Positions 33,009 to 42,253 of a stretch of DNA of 64,000 nt are shown here, one piece after another. The stretch is taken from contig NC_081336.1 of assembly GCF_022539665.2 (NCBI RefSeq), positions 10,764,778-10,828,777 of the forward strand, written 5' to 3'. The notes beneath the pieces were generated by a model that did no database searches, was not told where the DNA came from, and saw nothing but the letters and a program-made list of their open reading frames with translations. Position 1 is the first letter of the stretch; every line of letters begins with the position of its first letter. The position numbers were made by a program, and so were the translations under genes. Source of the stretch: Daphnia carinata. Lineage: Eukaryota; Arthropoda; Branchiopoda; Diplostraca; Daphniidae.

Positions 33009-34316
33009 TTATCTAAGCATCAAAACATATTCATTGTTAGACCTTCTTTCCTCTGCTTTCATTTGGTCGTTAGAAGAACGATGTCCAAACATCGTTTTGA
33101 GTCTTTTGAAGAATTTCTTCCCCTTTTTTTCTGCCTTTGGCTCCGGAAACATTTCTTTGGCGAAAGCCACTTCTGCCATCTTCTTCTCAAAATCGATATT
33201 TTCGTTTTCGACAATCACTTGCAGGGCTTTTTCTCTTCGCCGGAGAAGTTCGGTTAGTTTCGCGCGTTCTACTTCCGATGATGCAGACGCAAGTTTTGTT
33301 TTATGATCATCCAGCGCGTCTTCTGCATCACGTATAACTTCGCGGGACCTCCTTTTGTCATTTTCGTAGAGTTTTTCCAGCTTAGAAAAAGTCTTCCTGA
33401 GCTTGTCGATGCTGTTGCATTCAATGACAAGCGGTTCAGATTTGTTCCCGGAGGCGGCCCTTTTTATCTCGAACGCTACCATTATGGCCATTATGGTCTG
33501 TGACATGTACTTTTCATACTTTTCGCGATTTTTCTTATTCTTGTCTTTTGCTATATCGATCAGTAACGTCAAGTAATTGATCATAGCACCGGTCAAGTTT
33601 AGTGTAGTATTAGGTTCGGCATCCGATTTTGTTGTCGGGGTTTCGGGAGGCGTTTCCTTTCCTGTTGTGCGTGTTATTTTGATCAAATGCGCATTTTGTT
33701 GATGTAAATGGAGGTCGTGGAAGAGTCTGCAACCGAGGAAGTTGGGCATAGCCTTATATCCTGCACACACGTAAATTGGGATTTCAGTTGTTTTGTCTTG
33801 TAATACAACGTGGGTGTAGAAAAATCCAACGACCTCTTCCCATTTTACGTGCTCTTTGAACTTCCCTGTACGCTTAGACTTGACCAAATTGTACTTCGTA
33901 AAAGGCGTTAAGTTGGGCTCGCCTATTTGTTGCCATTGTTGTAGACTGATGATTGACTCGTCACAGCCTTTGTCAATCACCATATCCACTTTATGCTTGT
34001 TCAGACATACCTGCACAGACTTGATCTTGATGGTATTATCTTCTCTCAAAAATCCCGGTTTGACGAATTTCTGTTTCATTCGCTCGAAGAATCGTGATTG
34101 CTTCGACTGTTGGGCGCCCTTTGCAGTTCCATCTGGTTTCTCTGCTTGGCAATCAGTACTAGATGAAGTATTCTGGGGTAAAGGATGCGTCGTGTTACAT
34201 TCCTGTAACAAGTCGCTCCTGTTTTCTGGTGTCAACTGTTCAGGTTGTTCTTCTCTGCTGGAAGATCCTGTTAATGCTGTGACGAACGTGAAGATATTCA
34301 TAAATGAGGGAACCAT
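33009..34316 (-). CDS. Retropepsin-like coiled-coil protein, 435 aa (copy D)
   Basis: Translates identically to copy A, including the MVPSF start. The DKG active-site variant, FLGCRLF, coiled coil and both FF-basic motifs are intact. Its upstream region is cut by the N gap about 106 bp away, so most of the divergent promoter region and the 5' transporter exons cannot be assessed. Confidence 0.7.
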   Translation of the reverse strand: MVPSFMNIFTFVTALTGSSSREEQPEQLTPENRSDLLQECNTTHPLPQNTSSSTDCQAEKPDGTAKGAQQSKQSRFFERMKQKFVKPGFLREDNTIKIKSVQVCLNKHKVDMVIDKGCDESIISLQQWQQIGEPNLTPFTKYNLVKSKRTGKFKEHVKWEEVVGFFYTHVVLQDKTTEIPIYVCAGYKAMPNFLGCRLFHDLHLHQQNAHLIKITRTTGKETPPETPTTKSDAEPNTTLNLTGAMINYLTLLIDIAKDKNKKNREKYEKYMSQTIMAIMVAFEIKRAASGNKSEPLVIECNSIDKLRKTFSKLEKLYENDKRRSREVIRDAEDALDDHKTKLASASSEVERAKLTELLRRREKALQVIVENENIDFEKKMAEVAFAKEMFPEPKAEKKGKKFFKRLKTMFGHRSSNDQMKAEERRSNNEYVLMLR

Positions 34317-34422
34317 TTTGAATATTTCGATTTACTTCGGGTGCTTGAAAAACACCGCTCGCTGTCTCGCTTTATGGCATTTTTCGACGGAAGACAGAAC
34401 CCATCACTGCTCAAACTCTGAT

Positions 34423-34522
34423 NNNNNNNNNNNNNNNNNNNNNNNNNNNNNNNNNNNNNNNNNNNNNNNNNNNNNNNNNNNNNNNNNNNNNNNNNNNNNN
34501 NNNNNNNNNNNNNNNNNNNNNN
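34423..34522. other. Assembly gap of 100 N
   Basis: Exactly 100 N separates the inverted arm from the BEL/Pao element. The round length suggests a placeholder, so real distance and even adjacency are uncertain. Confidence 0.98.
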
Positions 34523-34537
34523 CGTTGTCATTCAAGC

Positions 34538-36490
34538 ATGGCCAACGAAGCTTTCCTCGATGTTATTCAAGAAGAAGAACCGGAGGAAGATTTGGAAGAA
34601 TGGCAAAGGACAAACGACCCCGCTCAGCTAAAACAGCACCGTACGCAGGCCAAGAGAATCCACACGATGGCACTCAATCAAGCTCTCCTTGCCGTCCGAA
34701 TGCAGGAAGATGTTGGAAGAATCGAGATTGAGCGAACAAGCCTGGTTCGTGCATACGACATCGTTGAAAGAATTCACCGTCGCTACGTGGAAGTCTGCAA
34801 GTTCGACGGCGAAGATCTAGACAGAGAAACCAGCTGGGGAATTGATATTTCCATCAAACACTCGAGGGCATTAACCGACATGGCCAACTACATCGACTCC
34901 CTTCAGGCCCGCGCAAGATCAGCTGCAGGTTCCAGCCGTAGTAGTGTTTCCAACCGTTCATCAACCTCATCGACACGACGTAAACTTCAGGAGGCCGAGC
35001 GGTTAGAAAAGGAAACGCAACTAAGGATTCAACAGGAAAAAGCCGAAGCCTTACAACAAGCCGAAGAGGAAGAACGTAGAATGCAGCTCGAAATCGCCAG
35101 AAAGGCAGAGGAAAAGCGGGTTGAAGCATCACGTAAGGAACGACAACTGAAAATGGAGTTAGAGAGGCAACGTTACACTAGCTCCTTGTTACGTAAACAA
35201 CTCGCAGACGAATTAGCGGAAACCGAAGAGACGGATGCAATCGAAACGTCCGGGTTTGATAAAACAGATGTCTGGAAAACTTCTAACGTCCCATTTCATG
35301 CACCCGCTACGCCTGTTCCAGAATTCTGCATGCCGTACAGACCAGCAACGACAACGCAACCATGCTCTCAACACGGGCCGGCTGCGTCCCAACAGCCGTT
35401 TACGTTTGACCAGCCATCTTCGTCGTTTCCTAACTTGAACGTCAACGCCTCAAGCTACGCACCCACAAACATATTCGATCGGGTAGCTCAGCAAATCAAC
35501 TCCAGCGCACGTCCGCCGTCACATCCAACAATCGCGATGTCGGCGCCTCCCGTACACAACCGATTTACGCAACAAACGATTCCGTCCCAGAGACCAGTTC
35601 CTGATTCGCAACCAACGGTGTACTCCCCTGATGCCTGGATATTCACCGTGAATCGTCATGACGCACCTCCGACATTTCGTTCATCATCGAGACCGCCGAA
35701 AGCTGAACCACCAAAGTTTGACGGCAACCCGATAAACTGGCCTATGTTTATCCAGTCATTCAAGGTTCAGATCCACGACACATGTTTCAGCGATGCCGAA
35801 CGTCAACATCATCTACGTGCATGCCTGACGACCGAAATTCAGAAGAACCTCGGTGAAGTTCTACTCAACCCTGGATTATACTCCTTTGCATTGAAAGAGC
35901 TGCATCGGAAGTTCGGAAATCCAAGAATCGTATCAACCGCCTGCTCTTCATTGCTTCTAAAGCTACCTTCGTTTAAAGATAGCGACTACGAATCTTTAAA
36001 GCAGTTTTCGTCCACACTCCGTTCAGTCGTCGCAACTTTGCAACTGGGTGGATATGGATTGGAGCTACACAGCAGCACCACTTTGGCTCAATTGGTTGGA
36101 AAATTGCCGCCCAACCTACGCAGTAAATGGGCCGAAGTGAGCTATCGAATTCAAGATAGATTGCCTACGATACTCGACCTGGACACGTGGCTCGATGACG
36201 TTACGATGGCGGAGTATTTCGTCCGTGTTGGCGTCGACCCCACATTCCAGCAAGGCAGTCATCCGAAGACTCGAGAAAACGTCCACAAATCGTCTAACGA
36301 AAAACCGAAGAAGTCGACCACGCCCCCTATGGTCTTCTCCACAACCATAAACATCGCATCCTGCCCATATTGTGACGGTGCTCATCGCCTTTACCTCTGT
36401 GAGAAGTTTAAGGCGTTAAATCCCACGGAGCGATCGGAGGTAGTCAAAGAAAAAGATGCTGTTACCGGTGTCTCGACGACCGCCATCTAA
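34538..36490 (+). CDS. gag: BEL/Pao retrotransposon gag region
   Basis: 650 codons from ATG at 34538. Residues about 150-235 are a charged coiled coil (repeated E, K, Q, R). A proline/serine-rich linker follows. Then comes the DUF1759-type gag core from PPKFDGNPINWPMFIQSF through LPPNLRSKWAEV to a zinc-knuckle half, CPYCDGAHRLYLCEKF. The protein packages element RNA. The frame ends early at 36490 because of a shift near 36445: the next zinc knuckle, CYRCLDDRHLSSEC, is in the pol frame. The 5' LTR is not visible because the gap lies just upstream. Confidence 0.85.
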   Translation: MANEAFLDVIQEEEPEEDLEEWQRTNDPAQLKQHRTQAKRIHTMALNQALLAVRMQEDVGRIEIERTSLVRAYDIVERIHRRYVEVCKFDGEDLDRETSWGIDISIKHSRALTDMANYIDSLQARARSAAGSSRSSVSNRSSTSSTRRKLQEAERLEKETQLRIQQEKAEALQQAEEEERRMQLEIARKAEEKRVEASRKERQLKMELERQRYTSSLLRKQLADELAETEETDAIETSGFDKTDVWKTSNVPFHAPATPVPEFCMPYRPATTTQPCSQHGPAASQQPFTFDQPSSSFPNLNVNASSYAPTNIFDRVAQQINSSARPPSHPTIAMSAPPVHNRFTQQTIPSQRPVPDSQPTVYSPDAWIFTVNRHDAPPTFRSSSRPPKAEPPKFDGNPINWPMFIQSFKVQIHDTCFSDAERQHHLRACLTTEIQKNLGEVLLNPGLYSFALKELHRKFGNPRIVSTACSSLLLKLPSFKDSDYESLKQFSSTLRSVVATLQLGGYGLELHSSTTLAQLVGKLPPNLRSKWAEVSYRIQDRLPTILDLDTWLDDVTMAEYFVRVGVDPTFQQGSHPKTRENVHKSSNEKPKKSTTPPMVFSTTINIASCPYCDGAHRLYLCEKFKALNPTERSEVVKEKDAVTGVSTTAI

Positions 36491-39166
36491 GTTCCGAGTG
36501 TAAAAGGGAAAAGGAATGTGGAACAGAAGATTGTAAACGTCTTCACCACCCTCTTCTCCACGGAGCACCGAGGATGTATCCGAAAACGCCACAATCGAGC
36601 CCGACGTCACACTCTTCTCGAAAGGGCCCATTTAACGGCGCGGTCTCCTACGGCTACGAAAACGAAACGACCCTGCTGCCTATCGTCCCTATGGTAATCG
36701 AAGCTAATGGTCGAACCTGGACCGGGTACGGATTGTTGGATCCCGGTAGCCAAATCTCAATGATAACCAACGCGCTTGCAAACGAATTGGGACTTCAAGG
36801 CGAGAAGGGAATTTCGATAATCGGAACGTACCACGGCCGCGACCCAACTGCACACACGACAAAGGTGTCCTTCAGAATCTCGTCGTTGGACAAAAGCAGT
36901 TCTTTCGAAATCCCGAACTGTTACTCCGTTCCCGTCTTAAAAATCAAGAACGAAAACGTCGATCTAAAGAAGCTTGTCAAGGATTGGCCTCATCTAGCTG
37001 GATTGAAGGTTCCCGCCCAAAATTCCGTGGACGTGAACGTGTTGATCGGCTCGTGTGATATGGCTCCGCAAGAAGTCCTTGAAATCAAAAGAGATCCGTT
37101 GAACGAGCGAGCTCCGCGAGGTCTCCGAACAGCCTTTGGATGGTGTATAGCCGGTCCGATTTCTCCGGCCGCCGTTGCACAACTTCAGTGCAACTCGCTC
37201 TCATTAGCGCCCCCACCCGATCAAGATCTTGTGAATGCGATCGATCGCTTTCTACTCACCGAGACCTACGAAGCCCGAGCAGGTGTCAAGGTGCCGGTCA
37301 GCGACGATGAATTACGTGCAAACAAGATCCTAAACGAAACGACAAGATTCGTAGGCGATCGTTACGAGTCGGGACTCCTCTGGAAAAACGAAGAGCCGAA
37401 CCTCCCCGACAACAGCCAGTCTACACTAGCTCGCTTCCTAAAGCTAGAACGAAGACTCATCGCCGACGAAAATCTTGGTAGAAGATACTCCGCTGCAATC
37501 AACGAATACATCAGCCTTGGTCACGCCCGAAAACTTTCAGCCGAGGAGGTCGATTACCGTCCAGCTGGCCGTACCTGGTTTCTGCCTCACCACCCTGTGA
37601 TAAATCCGAAGAAACCTGACAAATGCCGCCCAGTTTTTGATGCCTCCGCGTACTACAAGGGAATGTCGCTGAACTTTGCCCTGCTGAAAGGACCTGACCT
37701 GCTAACCAACTTAATTGGTGTGTTGCTACGTTTCCGGCAACATCCGATGGCATTGAGCGCGGATATCGTAAAGATGTTCCACCAAGTAAGAGTGCGGCCA
37801 CAAGACGGGCCGGCACTTCGCTTCTTCTATCGCGACCCGGGTATACAGGAACCGCCCTCCGTTTACCAAATGAACGTGCAACCCTTCGGCGCAGTTTGCT
37901 CCCCGACAATTTGTGCTCACGTTCTACGTCAAGCAGCCGAAGACGGTGGGATTGATGCAGCCGACGCTACGAAACAAGTAATCGACCATTTCTACGTGGA
38001 CAACTGGCTGACGTCATTCCCAACTGCCGAAGAAGCTATTCAGCAAGCGAAAAGGGTGACAAACGTTCTACGTCGTGGAGGATTCGAGCTCGCCCAGTGG
38101 GGCTCATCATGCCCGAAGGTTCTGCTGTCGTTGCCTGGCAACCCAGTTTCGTCTATCGACTTAGCGCTACACGGAATGCCCATAGAACGGACGTTGGGCC
38201 TCTCACTCGACTACGGTAGCGACTCGTTCGTAGTGAGCGCAAGCATTAAACTGGATGGAGAGACGAAACGTGAAATACTACGAGAAACGTCAAGCGTCTA
38301 CGACCCATTTGGTTTTCTCTCACCGGTGTTGCTACAAGCTAAACTCATTCTGCAAGCTGTATGCAGAAAATCGGTTGGCTGGGACGATCAACTAGACCAG
38401 ACGACCATCGATGAGTGGAAAAATTGGGCCAACTCCCTCTCGAAGCTAAACCCGCTTTCCGTCCCACGATGTTTTTACCCAGAGCTACCAAAAGCACGAG
38501 GTGTGGGACTGCATCTGTTTGCTGACGCCTCCGAATCAGCGTTTGGTGCCATTGCCTATCTCCGTTTCGACATCCCCGACGGCGTTAAAGTGTCATTCGT
38601 TATGGCCAAGGCGAGAGTAGCACCTATCAAATACGTTTCGATACCCAGACTTGAGCTGTGTGCAGCATTACTCGCCGCCCGCCTAGCATCAGTGATCAAG
38701 TCAGACCTTCGACTAAAAATCGACCAAACCACATTTTGGTCAGATTCGACAACGGTTTTGAGATGGATCAACTCCCCACACTATCGGTTTCATATTTACG
38801 TCGGAAACCAAATAGGCGAAATATTGGAGCTGTCCGAAAGTAGTCAATGGCGTTACGTCCCTACGGCTCAAAACCCAGCAGATGACGTCAGCCGCGGCGT
38901 CACGTCATCTGAATTTTCCATCGAACATCGTTTCTTCACCGGTCCGTCTTTCCTCTACCAATCACCTCAAAATTGGCCGGCCTTCCCCGATGTAAAACAG
39001 GGAACTAACGAAGTAGAGGATCCCGAAGTTCGCTGTACGAGATGGGTTGGTGCGATTCTACACGTAAACGATTCCATCGACCAGCTCACCACGTACACCT
39101 CCCGCTATCCGTTTTTAGTCGGCGTTGTCGGCTACGTCAAACGTTTCATCAGTAACGCTCGTAAAA
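36447..39166 (+). pseudogene. pol: BEL/Pao pol (protease, reverse transcriptase, RNase H), integrase deleted
   Basis: The frame resumes with the second zinc knuckle (CYRCLDDRHLSSEC), then a CGTEDCKRLHHPLLH motif. Next is a DUF1758-type aspartic protease (GLLDPGSQISMITNALA), then the reverse transcriptase (KCRPVFDASA, FHQVRVRPQD, catalytic YVDNW in place of YxDD, as is usual in this clade). A Pao-type peptidase/RNase H region follows (HLFADASESAFGAIAYL, PRLELCAALLAARLA, YVPTAQNPADDVSRG). Coding stops matching after VKRFISNARKK. The integrase zinc finger and DDE core that should follow are missing. The ATG at 36574 is probably not the true start. The element cannot integrate on its own. Confidence 0.85.
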
Positions 39167-39436
39167 AAGAACCTCAACGTTGGCGACATCGTGATCGTTA
39201 TCGAGCCAGACACACCCCGTGGATAATGGCCCATCGCTCGTGTCGTCAAGGTGTTCTCTGGACCAGATGGCGTGGTCCGCTCCGCGATCGTTCACCTACG
39301 TTCGGCCACCAAAACCTCCGAACTTCATCGCCCAGCTGTGAAACTCTGCTTGTTGGAGTCTTGGGATACGGATGGTGCGTCCGCTTACGAACGCAGGGCC
39401 GGCTATGTTCCGAATCCTACAGCCCCAAATAGTTAG
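39167..39436 (+). pseudogene. BEL/Pao pol C-terminal (DUF5641-type) remnant, out of frame
   Basis: In a different frame from pol, this reads NLNVGDIVIVIEPDTPRG, then [19 protein letters not shown] and PAVKLCLLE. That is the small basic domain that closes BEL/Pao polyproteins after integrase. Its direct junction to RNase H sequence shows an internal deletion with a frame change. Confidence 0.8.
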
Positions 39437-40420
39437 AAGAGGCTTTATCTAAAACGGTATTGTGCCATAGGCGAAAACGGAGGCAGGGGAACGTAGACGA
39501 CGCAACGAGGAGGGAAGATCACCCTTTCGCAAAACGATTAGAGACAAGAATTTGCCTGTTACAGTCGCGTCACTCGTTTTCCCGTAAAATATTGTAACTT
39601 GTAAAATATCAGTATTGAGTTAACGTGCCCGTAAATAAAATACAGAGTGCGAAATTTACCTGCAATCTTAAAGTCAGTACGTATCGTTAACAATGGGTTT
39701 ATTAAATAAAACATCTTTAATTACAGAAAGGAAGGTTCCAAATGATAAGCCCATCAGTATCGTGAAAACGATATGGATATTTTAGTCCAACCCTCACACA
39801 TGGTGTGTTCCAAGTTAAGTGCGTAGGTGAATTCTCATGGAAAATGTGATCTAAGCCTCCCATGTAACGGTATTTGTTTCATTTAAAGCGAAGCACAAAA
39901 ATTGGTTCACATCTATTCTGTGGTCACATTTTACCTTGATCTTAATTTCTCTTTCATTCCAGTCTCCTTGATGACATTTTGCAGCTAACCGTAAAAGATG
40001 TCCAGCCATTATATTTCCCTGTTTAAGAATAGAAGACGAAAAGAGATGCTAAATTTTCAAAGAACGCTACTCAGACGACACGGCTAATTGCTGATTCATC
40101 CCGAACAGTAAAGAGTTTTATTCTCTTAAATTCAAGTGCATATCTGGGCTCCCTTCTTTCTGTGGCCCCGTTTCCCCTAAATTTCTAATAAGCCCGTAGG
40201 GGGGTCATGCCCCTACTGTGATCAGCAGTTAAAGGTTGTGAGTGCGCTGTCCGGAAAGGGGACGTGGGGGTCCCCCTGGCTCGATGATATCTTTTTGAGG
40301 GTCTTGGGGCTACCCACATATCCGAATAACGGTTAATCGCTCACGTGAAAACTTGTCCTTATCATCACTCTTCATCCTTTTCCGGCTTCTCTTAGCCACG
40401 CACCGGGTAATCTCCCCGGT
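39437..40420. other. BEL 3' flank / possible 3' LTR and intergenic DNA
   Basis: The purine-rich stretch near 39474-39492 followed by several hundred bases with AATAAA-like signals (39634-39640, 39705-39712) could include the element's 3' LTR. With the 5' LTR lost in the gap, this cannot be confirmed. No gene is seen. Confidence 0.3.
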
Positions 40421-40426
40421 GAGTCA

Positions 40427-40482
40427 ACTAAGGTAGGGGGAGACTCTACTCATGTGGTAGAGTTTTCTCCTACCTTAGTTGA
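40427..40482. repeat. Strong short hairpin (25-bp arms)
   Basis: Left arm CAACTAAGGTAGGGGGAGAC... pairs with right arm ending ...TCCTACCTTAGTTG across a 7-base loop (TCATGTG). There are about four mismatches. It could be a folded DNA site or a transcript stem; nothing identifies it further. Confidence 0.6.
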
Positions 40483-40621
40483 CACAAAAAAATTTTACAT
40501 CAATAAAAATTGTTTTTTTTTAATTCAAAAATCTTTTTACTTATTTTGTCTTTTTTGCACCTTATTTTATACGTCTACATGTAATCCGCATGAGGTATTT
40601 CTTCATTTATCTTTTACTGAT

Positions 40622-40695
40622 GTGCATCATTCTGGGATTCGAACCTCAGACATTTCATATCTCAGTCGAACGCTCTACCATTGAGCCACCGAGGG
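40622..40695 (-). tRNA. tRNA-like sequence, probably a pseudogene or SINE head
   Basis: On the minus strand there is a good A box (TGGCTCAATGG), a D stem GCTC/GAGC, a 7-base anticodon loop whose middle would read GAG, and a B box GGTTCGAATCC. The T stem has two mismatches and the acceptor arms do not pair, so a working tRNA is unlikely. Confidence 0.4.
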
Positions 40696-40800
40696 GCTGT
40701 TAAAATAAAACAAAGCTGTTAATTACCATTTGAAAGCGTATCGACTTATCCACTACAAACAAAGGTATTAAGGAAGAAATTACATATTTGTATACGTTGT

Positions 40801-40872
40801 AGATGGCTCAATGGTAAAGTATTAAACTGATACGCTGGAGGTCTAGGGTTCGATCCCCAATCCAGTTCATGA
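40801..40872 (+). tRNA. tRNA-like sequence, degenerate
   Basis: On the plus strand there is an A box TGGCTCAATGG and B box GGTTCGATCCC at the right spacing, with a partly paired T stem (GGG/CCC). D and acceptor stems are poor. It lies about 110 bp from the tRNA-like sequence on the other strand and is probably a tRNA-derived repeat. Confidence 0.35.
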
Positions 40873-41387
40873 AAATACTCTCATAAATAAAAACAAACTT
40901 CATTTAAAAATCTAACACATTTTTTATTGTCCCTCCATCCTCCCACAAATCCTCCACTTACATTCACATCTTACAACACAACACAATACAAGACATACAT
41001 AAATAACTAACTAACAGGTTGGCTGCCACGCCACTAAATTTACATTAATTACGTCGCTATCGGAAGGATAGCGACCAAGGGGGACTTGCCCGCTGACAAG
41101 TCCGGGCTGACATGATGATGGAGACCGTTGTGGGAACGCACACCCCAGGTCTCCACCACACATCGGACAAAGGGAGTCCCTCTGGTGCGTTGCCTAATTG
41201 CCTTTCGGCGAATCTTGGGCAGTGGCAACTACTCCACCTCATGACAGATAGGCCATGAGGCAGAACAGCGCGGCCCGCCCCTATATAGCTAAAAAAAAAA
41301 GGGGAGAAACGGGCGTGGCAGCCAACGGGTAAATTAGTACTACACAATTACACAATAAAAAAATACAACGATACCACAAAGACCAGG
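40873..41387. other. Intergenic
   Basis: No gene. Small perfect stems occur (for example CGCTATC/GATAGCG near 41052-41070 and GACTTG/CAAGTC near 41084-41102), but no known RNA family is recognised. Confidence 0.4.
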
Positions 41388-41640
41388 CGATGACGTGGCG
41401 ACCACGAGGCGACGGGCGAGGCGATGATAGCGCGACGGGCGAAGAGAAGACGTGGCGACCGGGCGAGAAGGTGACGTGGCGACGGGAAAGGCGAAGACGG
41501 GGCGACGGGCGAGGCGAAGACGGGGCGACGGGCGAGGCGACGACGGGCGAGACGAAGACGCGGCGACGGCCGAAGCCAAGACGGGACGACGGCCGAAGCG
41601 AAGACGGGATGACGGGCAAGGTAATGACGGGCGTGGCGAA
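41388..41640. repeat. GC-rich minisatellite (unit about 23 bp)
   Basis: Degenerate tandem copies of GAAGACGGGGCGACGGGCGA-like units, strongly G-rich on the plus strand in otherwise AT-rich DNA. The long frames seen on both strands here come from the lack of stops in the repeat. Confidence 0.85.
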
Positions 41641-42164
41641 CACGAAGAAGGCTTTGTTCTTAATCGTAAAAGTAAAGAAAAAGAACCAGTTAGTGGGAAA
41701 TATAAGATTGTTGTTGTAACCAAACGTTGAAAGCAATTCGACTTACTTCTGCTGTCCGAAGACTGAAAAGACTGTAGGGCCAGCAAATAGGCAGCAGACA
41801 GCTAAGAGTTGGCAGTTCTATGGTTGAATGTTCAATTTAAATAAAAAGGCAAACTATATGAGGCAGAAGAAAAATTTAAAATACCAGTAGAAATTGTGTT
41901 GAGGTACATGTCTATGTCTGTTGGTAGGCTAGGTCGAGATTACAACTGCCGAAATGACTGTTGTTACAGCTGATACTGCAACGAAGATGAATATGGTGCA
42001 CTACTCAGATCACGATTAACAGTAGACCATGAGTGGTTAAAGAGTAGAAGAATGATATTATGGTATTCCTACCCATAGGATTTGCATCTTTGGTGACATT
42101 CCTCAACAGGACGTATTCTTTACAAACGAAGTTTCATGAGCTAAACCTTAGAAGCAAAATCCAT
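41641..42164. other. Intergenic, nothing recognised
   Basis: Unique sequence up to the abrupt start of the duplicated block at 42165. Confidence 0.4.
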
Positions 42165-42253
42165 CAATGAGATTCTGATAACAAAACATTAGTCTTATAC
42201 CTCTCAATGAGCACTCGTATAGTTTTATGAATGCAACGTAGTAGGTTGCTAAC

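Larger units (their letters stand above)
26560..34422. repeat. Inverted copy of the amplification unit (right arm of a large palindrome)
   Basis: From about 26800 the sequence is the reverse complement of units 3 and 2 reading leftwards. The arms are roughly 7.6 kb (about 18930-26557 and 26797-34422) around a spacer of about 240 bp that is present once. The right arm stops at the N gap. It is not an exact mirror: single-base differences match unit 1 at some sites and unit 2 at others. Confidence 0.9.

Noticed and set aside
33034-33503. Plus-strand ORFs of 64-90 codons
   Set aside because: Shadows of the minus-strand retropepsin-like ORF, with the Ser/Phe-rich bias expected of antisense to a Lys/Glu-rich coiled coil.
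33856-34731. 291-codon plus-strand ORF crossing the gap
   Set aside because: It is antisense to the retropepsin-like gene, passes through 100 N and then enters BEL gag out of frame. It is an artefact.
40454-40684. 76-codon plus-strand ORF
   Set aside because: It runs antisense through the tRNA-like sequence and a T-rich stretch with no motif.
41050-41180. Possible ribozyme or structured RNA
   Set aside because: Only short stems are visible. No hammerhead or HDV-type conserved core could be placed.
41281-41786. 148-151 codon minus-strand ORFs and 92-109 codon plus-strand ORFs
   Set aside because: They all overlap the GC-rich minisatellite. Pro/Ser/Arg or Arg/Gly repeats on both strands reflect missing stops in the repeat, not genes.
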